DNA from: Theristus sp. LFF4_11 | Lineage: Eukaryota > Nematoda > Chromadorea > Monhysterida > Xyalidae | Assembly: GCA_030248135.1 (NCBI GenBank) | Contig: JASANC010001904.1 | Coordinates: forward strand, 80,316-144,315 | Reading direction: 5' to 3' | DNA: 64,000 nucleotides | Shown: positions 45,070 to 57,228 of the stretch, in pieces | Layout of the letters: every line of letters begins with the position of its first letter | How positions within the stretch are numbered: position 1 is the stretch's first letter | Position numbers and translations under genes: made by a program | The notes under the pieces: model-generated | Database searches by the model: none | What the model saw: only the letters and a program-made list of their open reading frames with translations | What the model was told of the DNA's origin: nothing

Positions 45070-45480
45070 GAAGATGAGGGGGGGTGGAGGGGGTGTACCC
45101 CTCCCCTAGCACTAACTTGCGCCCTGTGGGGGTGGTGGGGGTCCCGTGACACCCACCCCCTAAACCCGGAACCCCCCCCCCCCGTGGGTACCACCCCCCA
45201 CCCCCTTCCCAACTCGGCACCCCCCGTGGGTACCCACCCCTCCCAAAAATGTTCCCAAAATCACAAATTTTTGTTAAAAAATCCAAAATTTTTGTTCAAA
45301 AATCGCAATTTTTTGTTCAAAAACTATGGGGCGGGGTGGGGGGTGCCACCCCCAATAAACCGATTAGCACCCGGTGCACTCCCTAGCAGGCGACCGGGTC
45401 GTCCTACTTACCCCCTACCACCCCCCCCCCCCAAAAAAAAATTGGCACCCCCATGGGTAGGTACCCCCTACCTAAAATAT
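45070..45480. repeat. C/G-homopolymer-rich low-complexity block (left)
   Basis: Runs of C and G of 5-10 nt (GGGGTGGAGGGGG, ACCCCCCCCCCCCGTGGG) around three short AAAAATTTTTGTTCAAAAA units. The mirror block is at about 61740-62150, where run lengths and a few bases differ. Most arm-to-arm differences concentrate here, as expected for homopolymers. It lies in an intron of the EB-module gene and has no coding value. Confidence 0.75.
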
Positions 45481-46378
45481 GTCATCTTCAATACTCGACT
45501 GCAGAAAGCTGTCCAGCACTTTCAAGAAATTTGAAAAGCTTACCACTGCTTGTATTTTGATTTACATCATTTACAAACCATCGATCGGAATGACACAACT
45601 AACAAAAATTTGGAGCAAAAAAGTTTTAATATTTCAACTGATCTTTCGACAGAAATTAAAACAATATGGCTCTTTCATGAAGATTTCTAAAAATGTGCAG
45701 GTATTGTAGTATCGTCAGATGTCTTATGTCTTATGGTTTTTCTTATGGCGTCTTTGGTGTCTTCGAGTGGTCTTTGTTCTTTTATTTTTCTGCTCACGTA
45801 GAATTTGGCGTCGGTGTCTTATTTTGCGCCGAAATAGAATTGCTGAAAATTGTAAAGGTTTTGCGAAGACCTCCAAAAAAATTAAATTATCACTTGTTTA
45901 CGTCATACTGATTGCTTTTCTTTCATGATAAACTAGCAAAAAAGCCATATAAACTAGCAAAAAAGCACGCATTACAACTAAAGTTAAGGGAAGGGCACAG
46001 TTGATTGGAAGGAAAAATGCTAGCAGTTGATTGATTGGTACGTCCCCCACAAATGCAGTTACACACCCTAAAGCAATAAAAACAAATCTCCGACATTAAA
46101 CTGAACAGACGAAAATTAAACGTAAAACAACTTGCCTCCGCCAATGGATGTCGCAGCGACCAGAACAACAACGCCAGCAACAGTGACGCTGATGCCAATG
46201 GCCACTTTGCTGCCGTTAGACGTGCGTTCTTCTTCCATTGGCTCCCAAGCCTGAAATTGATGGGAAAATATACTAAATGAAGCAAAAACAGCAACTGCGA
46301 ACAATTAAAACTTGTGAGCTAACAGTGAACGACTACTTTTCCAAGTAAAATAATTTCGTATTTATGTGTTCTTTAGTT

Positions 46379-46642
46379 ACCGTAAAGTCTTGCATATAAG
46401 GTTCCTCCCACTTATAAGACCCCCACCCAAAAGTGGGCGGAGTGTCACACGGCGGGAAACCAAAAAATTTAAATTTTTGACTTGGTCCCAGTCCTACCCC
46501 GTTTATAAGGCCCGAAATTCCTAATGTACGCTTTATAAGACCTCCTCCCACTTATAAGGTTGTCACACGAAATTCCACTTTTTTCAGAAATTTTTGATTT
46601 TCAAATTTATATAAGGAGACCTTATATGCAAGACTTTACGGT
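46379..46642. mobile_element. 264-bp MITE, ACCGTAAAG ends, AGTT duplication (left)
   Basis: ACCGTAAAGTCTTGCATATAAGG and its inverse are the ends. AGTT directly flanks both sides (CTTTAGTT / AGTTGTTA), a 4-bp target duplication. The mirror copy with AACT flanks is at 60605-60868, so this insertion predates the arm duplication. It lies in the intron before the membrane-span exon. Confidence 0.85.
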
Positions 46643-47529
46643 AGTTGTTATTTGTGTTCATTCAGCTGCAAACAATGACTCTGGACAACAAATTTGAAAA
46701 TGCACCGTCTTTTTTTGCTGTCGCGAATGCGTTTCGTCGATCTGTTGCTTGGTATGCTTGGCGATTGCTCTGTAACAACAAACAAACGAAATGCTGAAAC
46801 GCTGCACTGAATGCCGCTTTGTTTTCTGTTGATTGGCACCTGCGGTAAATCACAAACGAAATTGCGATTTACCACAGGCGCTGTTTTCTGTTTTATGGGT
46901 TCAAGAAATGAATAGGTTTACTCACTCTTGCAAGTGTTGTCAACGGTGCTGAAAATAGCAGCACCAGGACAGCGACACTTTTTGTTCGTGCATTTCGAGT
47001 CTCCCGGACAGACAGCATCATCTTCACATTCTCCGCCGTACTCAGCTGTGCGATATGAGCATTTGCTTCGTTGGTGAATTTTCGGTTTAGAAATGCTACT
47101 TTTTGGATGCCTGGTTTTGCTTTGCGCTTTGCGCTTTGTTCTGATCAAATTTATTGCTCGACGCAACAATTTATCACAACGCTGATTAATGTACGATTAA
47201 TTGTAAGTTATTTAGACAATGGTTTTACTGCATAAAGACAGCGACACACAGTTTCGTGTGCAAGCATGGCACACAAGAAACGGGTGGCGGAGAACTCAAT
47301 AAACTGTACCAACCAAGACATTGATTGTCCACAATTGTTGTACTTCCAGGGCATTCACACAGTTTCGTTGCTTCGTTGCATTTGCTGCTTCCGTCACAAA
47401 TTTGCCCACTGTCACACGGCCCACCAATCGCAGCTGAGCAATGATGCAGCGGTGATGTTGTCAAATAGATTTTGTTTGTTTTGCTATTACATTGTAGGTT
47501 GAGCGAATCAGAATAAAGTGACAAGCTGA

Positions 47530-47990
47530 AAATGTCCAAACCCGTGTCCGGTGGCGTGTGCCGCCGATCCCGAGCCGCGTGTTTGTGTCCCGCGTCACGT
47601 CCTGTTCCGGAAAGATTTGATGCCGAGTAATATCAACTTTTTAAGTCCTGCGACTGAATGCGTGTGCAGACGTGGAAAGAAAACTAGTTTCAATCTTTAT
47701 GAGGCAATTCAAAGTCGCCTTAGTGACTCGGCCCTATGTAGGGGACTCGAATCACTTTACCAATTTTAAATTCCTGCGTCATCCATAAACCATGCAAAAA
47801 CTGTTTACCTACATATCTATGCACGCATTGAGTTGCGGGACCAAAATACCATAACTAGCCGATGATTGTTTTGATACATTTTTTTAAATTTAGCATTGTT
47901 AGCAACTTTTAATTTTTTGACACGCGGCGGGACAGGACACGATACGGGACACCCCACAGGGCACGAGTTCGATCATGTTTTTATCGTGTA
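47530..47990. repeat. Element with GTGTCC-rich inverted ends (left)
   Basis: AATGTCCAAACCCGTGTCCG at the left, with GGACACGATACGGGACACC and GCACGAGTTCGATCATG at the right, form imperfect inverted ends related to the 12260-12511 element. Between them lies the dispersed 200-bp repeat also seen at 16079-16266. The mirror copy is at about 59260-59715. Confidence 0.5.
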
Positions 47991-48856
47991 ACACTATTTT
48001 TTAACACTGTATCAAAATCATACACGTTGTATCAGATAACTTACAGCACACGACATGGTATTATACGTACTTAATGCCATGAGACGTAAAGTAATGTAAA
48101 GTAATGCAAGCTTTTATGAAGATCAATCATTCACATGTACAATGTATTCGTTTCTGGTATGTTGACCTTTTTTTTCGTTTTTTTACCGTCTGCTGTTTTA
48201 AATATGGATAATGGCTAATACTTTTTTAATGCGGCTGTAAAAGGGCGCCTTTTATGCAAGAGACTTCACGGTACTGCTGCAGGTTTAAAAAGTTTTGCAC
48301 GGTGCGTAATAGCAGCAAACCGTGGCAGTGTCGGTCGCTCTCTTTAAAGTTCGTGTTGAGACCCATGCATCTGCAAGTGAACCACCCCATGTGACAACTG
48401 AATCCGTTTGAGCAAAGTTCACCATTGCGACAGCTGCCAAACGGACCGTCTGTGAGGAAAACATAGTTGTTCTAGGGGGGGGGGGGCTGGGGGGGCCGCC
48501 CCCCCCCAAAAAAAAATTTTCGATTCTATTCTCTATCAGACAGGTTTTTTCAGCTCAGCTATTATCTATCTAAAAAAAATTTCTCAGCCAGCTATCTATC
48601 TGAAAATTTTTGTCTTCGAAGACACAAATGTAAGTCAATTTTTGACCAAAATTGACCATTTTTGCTCGTAATTCTTAAAATTTTGCTAATTTTAGGTAAA
48701 ATATGCGTTTATACTTGAATTTTAGTGTATTTTTAGCATTATTTTGCTGTTTTTATGCTTTTTAAGCGTTTTAGCTATCTATCTATCAAATTTCAAAATT
48801 TTGACCGGCCACCTTTACAGCTATCCATCTATCTGGAAAATTTGCTCCAGCTATCT

Positions 48857-49357
48857 ACCGTATCACCTCTAATAAACCCCCATGGGGGTTTATTTCTTCA
48901 GCGACTTCTGGGGGTGGGGGTTTATTTGGGGGGGGGGTTATTTTTTGGGGGGGGGGGGGGTTATTTGGAAACCATTTTTAGGGGTGAGCAAAATGGCAAA
49001 AATACCTTCCGTGGCAGGAAGGAAGTCGCAGAAACTTCTACTCTACATAGAAATTTCCTTTTACAACAGCCTTTTGTAATGAAATTACTATTAACTCATC
49101 CCTTTGGGGCCTTTGGTAGCAAAATTTCATCAATGTCACTGCATTCAGCCACTGAATTCGCTGGGTATGTGTTTCAAACAGGTTTCCAATTAACCCCCAT
49201 GGGGGATTATTTGTGGGGGGGGGATTATTCGGAAACTGGTCGGGGGGTACGGGCTTTAAATTTCCCCGTAAGTGGAGTTCAGCTTGAAAAATAATCGCTG
49301 ACACTGATTGAAAACTGTGGTTAAGGGTGGGGGGGGGGTTAATGGGGGTAATACGGT
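48857..49357. mobile_element. G-rich MITE with ACCGTAT ends, copy 2 (left)
   Basis: It starts ACCGTATCACCTCTAATAAA and ends GGGGGTAATACGGT. The centre is very close to that of 14517-14974. It sits in the intron between the third and fourth EB exons and is mirrored at 57893-58390. Confidence 0.75.
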
Positions 49358-50023
49358 AGTAACGTTCAACTGAGCATAATAACAAACTTGTGCAATGCAG
49401 TTGGCCGTGTGGTTGCTTGACAGCTGTAGCCCCATAGGTGCATTCACATGTTAAATCGTCACACACACTGCCATACAAACAATCGCTGCTCTCCAAACAG
49501 GGTCCATGAATTAATGCTCAAAGAGAAATTTAGGTAAACGTTGTGGATGTTGCACAACTTTTTCAGCAACAATAACCGCACAAACCACGGTGTATGAACC
49601 CAATGTTGCAAAGCAAAGCCATCCGAATTCTGTTCACATGTAATACCTTTGCATTCATTCGCAACTTCATCCAGGACCGTCCTTGCCGTACAAACGCACT
49701 TTCTGTTTCGATTTACGGTCGGGTCACACTCACTCAGATGTGAACATTGCCGACCACTGCCACAGGCTGCACCAAGTGGCACTGAAAGACACACAGCTGT
49801 TGCAACACCAGATGCGCATAACAACTCGATTTTGATTTGTTTTTGGTTATTTTTTAAAGCTTTAACAAGTCGAAATTTGAAAACTTTTATCAAAAACGCA
49901 TAAAAAAGGTGGAATATGGGCTTGTGTAACTTGTGAGAGTGAGAGACTTGGCTCGACAACTCTTTTCAAGTCTCTGTTTTTAGTTTTACTACGTTTTAAG
50001 GCCCGTTTATACTTGACCCGTGT

Positions 50024-53000
50024 ATCATGCGGATGCGCGAGCGAGCGAAGCGAGCGGACAGCGCATCACGCATTATATGGCTGAATATGGACCTGCGCGC
50101 GTTTTCAAAATTTAGTCGCTGTCCTGCAGCAACTAATATACGTGCTGCAAACTTGATACTGTGCACACGTAGAGACCTGCCAAAGTTGCAAACTGTGCCG
50201 AAGAAAAATTTTCGCCAGACTTCTTTACGTACGTTCTAGACGCGAATTACCTATTCTGAAAAGTTGGTTACTTATTCTTCTGTCTCCTTTTTTTTTTCAG
50301 CTATGTAATCAATATGTGTTCGCCCTTTCAATTTTTACCTGCAACATTTTGACAGGTGAACAAAAATGTTTCCTGGGGTAATTCCATCCGGAGATTTTGC
50401 AAATTGGGTTAATTTTTTACCCAGACCCTGTTTTTGGGTAAAAAATTGGGTATTTTTAAAAGTTCGCAGGGTTTTCACCTGGTTTTAAGTGTTCGCCCTT
50501 TCAATTTTTGTCTAAAATTGTTTCATAACCGAACAAAATAGTTTCCTAGGGTAATTTCATCCGTAGATTTTGAAAATCTAATTACTTTTTTGCCCCGACT
50601 ATTTTTTGGGCAAAAAATTGGGCACTTTCAAAAGTTCGGAGGTTTTGACCTGGTTTCAAATGTCGCCCTTTCAATTTTTGTCTGAAATTGTTTCATAACC
50701 AAACAAAAACGTTTCCTGGGGTAATTGCAGCTGTAGATTTTGAAAATCTGGTTACTTTTTTGCCCCGGCCCTTTTTTGGGTCAAAAATTGGGCAATTTTT
50801 GTCTAAAGTTGATTCATAACCGAACAAAATAGTTTCCTGGGGTAATTTTATCCGTAGATTTAAAAAATCCAATTACTTTTTTGCCCCGACCATTTTTTGG
50901 GCAAAAAATTGGGCATTTTCAAAAGTTCGGAGGTTTTGACCTGGTTTCAAATGTCGCCCTTTCAATTTTTGTCTGAAATTGTTTCATAACCAAACAAAAA
51001 AGTTTCCTGGGGTAATTGCAGCTGTAGATTTTGAAAATCTGGTTACTTTTTTGCCCCGGCCCCTTTTTGGGTCAAAAATTGGGCAATTTTTGTCTAAAGT
51101 TGTTTCATAACCGAACAAAATAGTTTCCTGGGGTAATTTCATCCGTAGATTTTAAAAATCCAATTACTTTTTTGCCCCGACCATTTTTTGGGCAAAAATT
51201 GGGCATTTTCAAAAGTTCTGAGGTTTTGACCTGGTTTCAAATGTCGCCCTTTCAATTTTTGTCTGAAATTGTTTTATAACCGAACAAAAAAGTTTCCTGA
51301 GGTAAGTGCAGCTGTAGATTTTAAAAATCTTGTTACTTTTTTGCCCCGGCCCTTTTTGGGTTAAAAATTGGGCATTTTTTGTCTAAAGTTGTTTCATAAC
51401 CGAACAAAATAGTTTCCTGGGGTAATTGCAGCTGTAGATTTTGAAAAATTGGTTACTTTTTGCCCCTGCCTTTTTTGGGTCAAAAATTGGGCAATTTTTG
51501 TTTAAAGTTGTTTCATAACCGAACAAAATAGTTTCCTGGGGTAATTTTATCCGTAGATTTAAAAAATCCAATTACTTTTTTGCCCCGACCATTTTTTGGG
51601 CAAAAAATTGGGCATTTTCAAAAGTTCGGAGGTTTTGACCTGGTTTCAAATGTCGCCCTTTCAATTTTTGTCTGAAATTGTTTTATAACCGAACAAAAAA
51701 GTTTCCTGAGGTAAGTGCAGCTGTAGATTTTGAAAATCTTGTTACTTTTTTGCCCCGGCCCTTTTTGGGTTAAAAATTGGGCATTTTTTGTCTAAAGTTG
51801 TTTCATAACCGAACAAAATAGTTTCCTGGGGTAATTGCAGCTGTAGATTTTGAAAAATTGGTTACTTTTTGCCCCTGCCTTTTTTGGGTCAAAAATTGGG
51901 CAATTTTTGTCTAAAGTTGTTTCATAACCGAACAAAATAGTTTCCTGGGGTAATTTTATCCGTAGATTTAAAAAATCCAATTACTTTTTTGCCCCGACCA
52001 TTTTTTGGGCAAAAAATTGGAGTTTTCAAAAGTTCGGAGATTTTGACCTGGTTTCAAATGTCGCCCTTTCAATTTTTGTCTGAAATTGTTTCATAACCGA
52101 ACAAAAAAGTTTCCTGGGGTAATTGCAGCTGTAGCTTTTGAAAATCTGGTTACTTTTTTGCCCCGGCCTTTTTTGGGTCAAAAATTGGGCAATTTTTGTT
52201 TAAAGTTGTTTCATAACCGAACAAAATAGTTTCCTGGGGTAATTTCATCCGTAGATTTTAAAAATCCAATTACTTTTTTGCCCCGACCATTTTTTGGGCA
52301 AAAATTGGGCATTTTCAAAAGTTCTGAGGTTTTGACCTGGTTTCAAATGTCGCCCTTTCAATTTTTGTCTGAAATTGTTTCATAACCGAACAAAAAAGTT
52401 TCCTGGGGTAAGTGCAGCTGTAGATTTTGAAAATCTGGTTACTTTTTTGCCCCGGCCCTTTTTGGGTTAAAAACTGGGCATTTTTTGTCTAAAGTTGTTT
52501 CATAACCGAACAAAATAGTTTCCTGGGGTAATTGCAGCTGTAGATTTTCAAAAAAATTGGTTACTTTTTGCCCAGGCCGTTTTTGGGTCAAAAATTGGGC
52601 AATTTTTGTCTAAAGTTGTTTTATAACCGAACAAAATAGTTTCCTGGGGTAATTTCATCCGTAGATTTTAAAAATCCAATTACTTTTTTGCCCCGACCAT
52701 TTTTTGGGCAAAAATTGGGCATTTTCAAAAGTTTGGAGGTTTTAACCTGGTTTAAAATGTCGCCCTTTCAATTTTTGACTGAAATTGTTTCATAACCGAA
52801 CAAAAAAAAGTTTCCCGGAATAATTTCAGTTGTAGATTTTGAAAATCCGGTTACTTTTTTGACCCAACCTTTTTTGAGTTAAAAATTGGGCAAATTTTGT
52901 CTAAAGTTGTTTTATACCCGAACAAAAAGTTTCCTGGGGTAATTTCATCCGTAGATTTCGAAAATCCAATTTTTTTTGCCCCGACCATTTTTTGGGCAAA

Positions 53001-56000
53001 AAATTGGGCATTTTCAAAATTTTGGAGGTTCTGACCTGATTTCAAGTGTCGCCCTTTCAATTTTTGTCTGAAATTGTTTCATAACCGAACAAAAAAGTTT
53101 CCTGGGGTAAGTGCAGCTGTAGATTTTAAAAATCTGGCCCTTTTTGGGTTAAAAATTGGGCATTTTTTGTCTAAAGTTGTTTCATAACCGAACAAAAAAG
53201 TTTCCTGGGGTAATTGCAGCTGTAGATTTTAAAATCTGTTACTTTTTTGCCCCCTTTTTGGGTAAAAATTGGCTTTTTGTCAATTGTTTTTCGTAATTGC
53301 TGTAGATTTTGAAAAACCGGTTACTTTTTTACCCCCGCCCTCTTTTGGGTAAAAATTGGGATTTAAAAGTTAAGATTTGAAAAGTGTGTTTATTTGAGTC
53401 GAACAAAAAGTTTCGGAATAATTTCATCCGTAGATTTTAAAAATTAGTATTTTTACCCCGACCTTAGAGTGGGTTAAAACCTGGCTCACAACAGGAGAAT
53501 AAATGGTGAAAAATGGGAAACTTTTTTGTTCGGTTATGAAACAACTTTAGACAAAAATTGCCCAATTTTTGACCAAAAAGGCCGGGGCAAAAAAGTAACC
53601 AGATTTTCAAAATCTACAGCTGAATTACCCCAGGAAACTTTTTTGTTCGGTTATGAAACATTTAGACAAAAATTGAACGGGCGACATTTGAAACCAGGTC
53701 AAAACCTCAGAACTTTTGAAAATGCCCAATTTTTGCCCAAAAAATGGTCGGGGCAAAAAAGTAATTGGATTTTTAAAATCTACGGATGAAATTACCCCAG
53801 GAAACTATTTTGTTCGGTTATAAAACAACTTTAGACAAAAATTGCCCAATTTTTGACCCAAAAAAGGCCTGGGCAAAAAGTAACCAATTTTTTCAAAATC
53901 TACAGCTGCAATTACCCCAGGAAACTATTTTGTTCGGTTATAAAACAACTTTAGACAAAAAATGCCCAATTTTTAACCCAAAAAGGGCCGGGGCAAAAAA
54001 GTAACCAGATTTTCAAAATCTACAGCTGCACTTACCCCAGGAAACTTTTTTGTTCGGTTATGAAACAATTTCAGACAAAAATTGAAAGGGCGACATTTGA
54101 AACCAGGTCAAAACCTCAGAACTTTTGAAAATGCCCAATTTTTGCCCAAAAAATGGTCGGGGCAAAAAAGTAATTGGATTTTTAAAATCTACGGATGAAA
54201 TTACCCCAGGAAACTATTTTGTTCGGTTATGAAACAACTTTAAACAAAAATTGCCCAATTTTTGACCCAAAAAAGGCCGGGGCAAAAAAGTAACCAGATT
54301 TTCAAAAGCTACAGCTGCAATTACCCCAGGAAACTTTTTTGTTCGGTTATGAAACAATTTCAGACAAAAATTGAAAGGGCGACATTTGAAACCAGGTCAA
54401 AATCTCCGAACTTTTGAAAACTCCAATTTTTTGCCCAAAAAATGGTCGGGGCAAAAAAGTAATTGGATTTTTTAAATCTACGGATAAAATTACCCCAGGA
54501 AACTATTTTGTTCGGTTATGAAACAACTTTAGACAAAAATTGCCCAATTTTTGACCCAAAAAAGGCAGGGGCAAAAAGTAACCAATTTTTCAAAATCTAC
54601 AGCTGCAATTACCCCAGGAAACTATTTTGTTCGGTTATGAAACAACTTTAGACAAAAAATGCCCAATTTTTAACCCAAAAAGGGCCGGGGCAAAAAAGTA
54701 ACAAGATTTTTAAAATCTACAGCTGCACTTACCTCAGGAAACTTTTTTGTTCGGTTATAAAACAATTTCAGACAAAAATTGAAAGGGCGACATTTGAAAC
54801 CAGGTCAAAATCTCCGAACTTTTGAAAACTCCAATTTTTTGCCCAAAAAATGGTCGGGGCAAAAAAGTAATTGGATTTTTTAAATCTACGGATAAAATTA
54901 CCCCAGGAAACTATTTTGTTCGGTTATGAAACAACTTTAGACAAAAATTGCCCAATTTTTGACCCAAAAAAGGCAGGGGCAAAAAGTAACCAATTTTTCA
55001 AAATCTACAGCTGCAATTACCCCAGGAAACTATTTTGTTCGGTTATGAAACAACTTTAGACAAAAAATGCCCAATTTTTAACCCAAAAAGGGCCGGGGCA
55101 AAAAAGTAACAAGATTTTTAAAATCTACAGCTGCACTTACCTCAGGAAACTTTTTTGTTCGGTTATAAAACAATTTCAGACAAAAATTGAAAGGGCGACA
55201 TTTGAAACCAGGTCAAAACCTCAGAACTTTTGAAAATGCCCAATTTTTTGCCCAAAAAATGGTCGGGGCAAAAAAGTAATTGGATTTTTAAAATCTACGG
55301 ATGAAATTACCCCAGGAAACTATTTTGTTCGGTTATGAAACAACTTTAGACAAAAATTGCCCAATTTTTGACCCAAAAAGGGGCCGGGGCAAAAAAGTAA
55401 CCAGATTTTCAAAATCTACAGCTGCAATTACCCCAGGAAACTTTTTTGTTTGGTTATGAAACAATTTCAGACAAAAATTGAAAGGGCGACATTTGAAACC
55501 AGGTCAAAACCTCCGAACTTTTGAAAATGCCCAATTTTTTGCCCAAAAAATGGTCGGGGCAAAAAAGTAATTGGATTTTTTAAATCTACGGATAAAATTA
55601 CCCCAGGAAACTATTTTGTTCGGTTATGAATCAACTTTAGACAAAAATTGCCCAATTTTTGACCCAAAAAAGGGCCGGGGCAAAAAAGTAACCAGATTTT
55701 CAAAATCTACAGCTGCAATTACCCCAGGAAACGTTTTTGTTTGGTTATGAAACAATTTCAGACAAAAATTGAAAGGGCGACATTTGAAACCAGGTCAAAA
55801 CCTCCGAACTTTTGAAAGTGCCCAATTTTTTGCCCAAAAAATAGTCGGGGCAAAAAAGTAATTAGATTTTCAAAATCTACGGATGAAATTACCCTAGGAA
55901 ACTATTTTGTTCGGTTATGAAACAATTTTAGACAAAAATTGAAAGGGCGAACACTTAAAACCAGGTGAAAACCCTGCGAACTTTTAAAAATACCCAATTT

Positions 56001-56418
56001 TTTACCCAAAAACAGGGTCTGGGTAAAAAATTAACCCAATTTGCAAAATCTCCGGATGGAATTACCCCAGGAAACATTTTTGTTCACCTGTCAAAATGTT
56101 GCAGGTAAAAATTGAAAGGGCGAACACATATTGATTACATAGCTGAAAAAAAAAGGAGACAGAAGAATAAGTAACCAACTTTTCAGAATAGGTAATTCGC
56201 GTCTAGAACGTACGTAAAGAAGTCTGGCGAAAATTTTTCTTCGGCACAGTTTGCAACTTTGGCAGGTCTCTACGTGTGCACAGTATCAAGTTTGCAGCAC
56301 GTATATTAGTTGCTGCAGGACAGCGACTAAATTTTGAAAACGCGCGCAGGTCCATATTCAGCCATATAATGCGTGATGCGCTGTCCGCTCGCTTCGCTCG
56401 CTCGCGCATCCGCATGAT
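50024..56418. mobile_element. 6.4-kb foldback element with B-type satellite arms
   Basis: Both ends are intact and outward facing: ATCATGCGGATGCGCGAGCG at 50024 and its inverse CGCATCCGCATGAT at 56418. Each is followed inward by about 290 bp of subterminal DNA (with CAGCTATGTAATCAATATGTG / the inverse) and then by an array of B units (CCTGGGGTAATTTCATCC, CATAACCGAACAAAATAG, TTTTGCCCCGACCATTTTTTGG). Units form higher-order blocks of about 290-410 bp, and outer matched parts sum to about 106442. The left array is longer by roughly 0.5 kb of decayed units around 52930-53470. No transposase frame exists; frames such as LPQETILFGYETTLDKNC are array translations. Confidence 0.85.
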
Positions 56419-57228
56419 GTATAGAACTTGAACACTGCTATTTTTCGCACAATTTCTGCAATCTTTTGAAGTTTCCCATGTTTTTACAACTTTGCTCTGA
56501 TTTCTTTGCATTTATGAGGACGTCGAGTAAAATGTATCGTTTTTAATAACAAGAAAAACGCTTGTAAACAAGTATTGACTTCGTGCAATGAATTTCATAA
56601 GGTATCTAATATGAAAACACATGACCTTCTTGGAAATCGTCATAGACGTCGCTACTAATTCAGAAAATGCGCCAAATATTTGGCAGATAGAACCAGCTGG
56701 GAGCAAGAATAAAACCAGCGGAGAGCTCTCACGAGATCTCCAACTCTCTCCACTGAAGCAGTGCCAATTTTCCTGTCCCCCTCAGAGCACGCCTATCAAA
56801 TACACAGGAAATGCTGTTGATATCCTACGAGCTCGTATGAGCTCTTCAGAGACGGCATGCGCAAGAACTTATGCGTGCCACTGTAACTAACTAACGTGCC
56901 ACTAACTATTATAATATAATACTAACTACTACTTAACTATTATAATACCACCGACTATTTCTGAAACATTCGGCAAATCAAAGGGCTCCCGGGTGGCAGT
57001 TGCTCAAATGGTTTGATATGTGCGGACGGGAGTAAATGCAACGACAGAGGATTATGTGAATGTGAAGTGGGCGTGCCACGCAACGGCCTTTGTCTGGGTC
57101 AGTAAATTGCTGGGCTCTGAGTTTGAAGGCTCGTTTCTACCTGACGTATGCATGTACGGCACGTCATGTCTGGTCTCGTGTTATTGCATACTAACGTTCA
57201 TACCTGACGTACGTCGACGTGCGTCTGC
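56419..57228. other. Segment present only in the right arm
   Basis: Between the foldback end (GCATGAT 56418) and GGGTCAAGTATAAACGGG lies about 810 bp with no counterpart on the left, where the two flanks meet through ACAC. It contains the first recognisable EB exon of the right gene (56984-57097). It is either sequence lost from the left arm by deletion next to the foldback end or gained on the right. Confidence 0.85.

Larger units (their letters stand above)
43692..49781 (-). pseudogene. EB-module membrane protein, left copy (5' truncated, frameshifted)
   Basis: Exons on the minus strand: 49781-49647, 49516-49388, 48449-48321, 47433-47314, 47045-46926 (five EB-like modules, all phase 1-1), 46769-46706 (linker), 46250-46132 (membrane span), 44583-44514, 44047-43975 and 43844-43692 (cytoplasmic). 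Compared with the right copy it lacks the first EB exon. It has 7 instead of 8 A in the linker exon (shifting frame before the membrane span) and two 1-nt deletions in the last exon, the second in a G run. The 5' side runs straight into the foldback element at 50024, so no signal-peptide exon can be present. Its exon 44047-43975 is in better shape than the right copy, reading EELSFCGYDDNDTIIVSYDE. It is a decaying copy, or consensus indel errors in an assembly; sequence alone cannot decide. Confidence 0.6.

Noticed and set aside
50024..56418. Many repeated 60-90 codon frames (LPQETILFGYETTLDKNC and similar)
   Set aside because: They are translations of B-type satellite units, with no splice context, variable ends and the same frame recurring with array period.
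56621..56890. 89-codon frame proposed as first exon of the right EB-module gene
   Set aside because: No signal peptide, no phase-1 donor at a suitable place, and no cysteine-module pattern.
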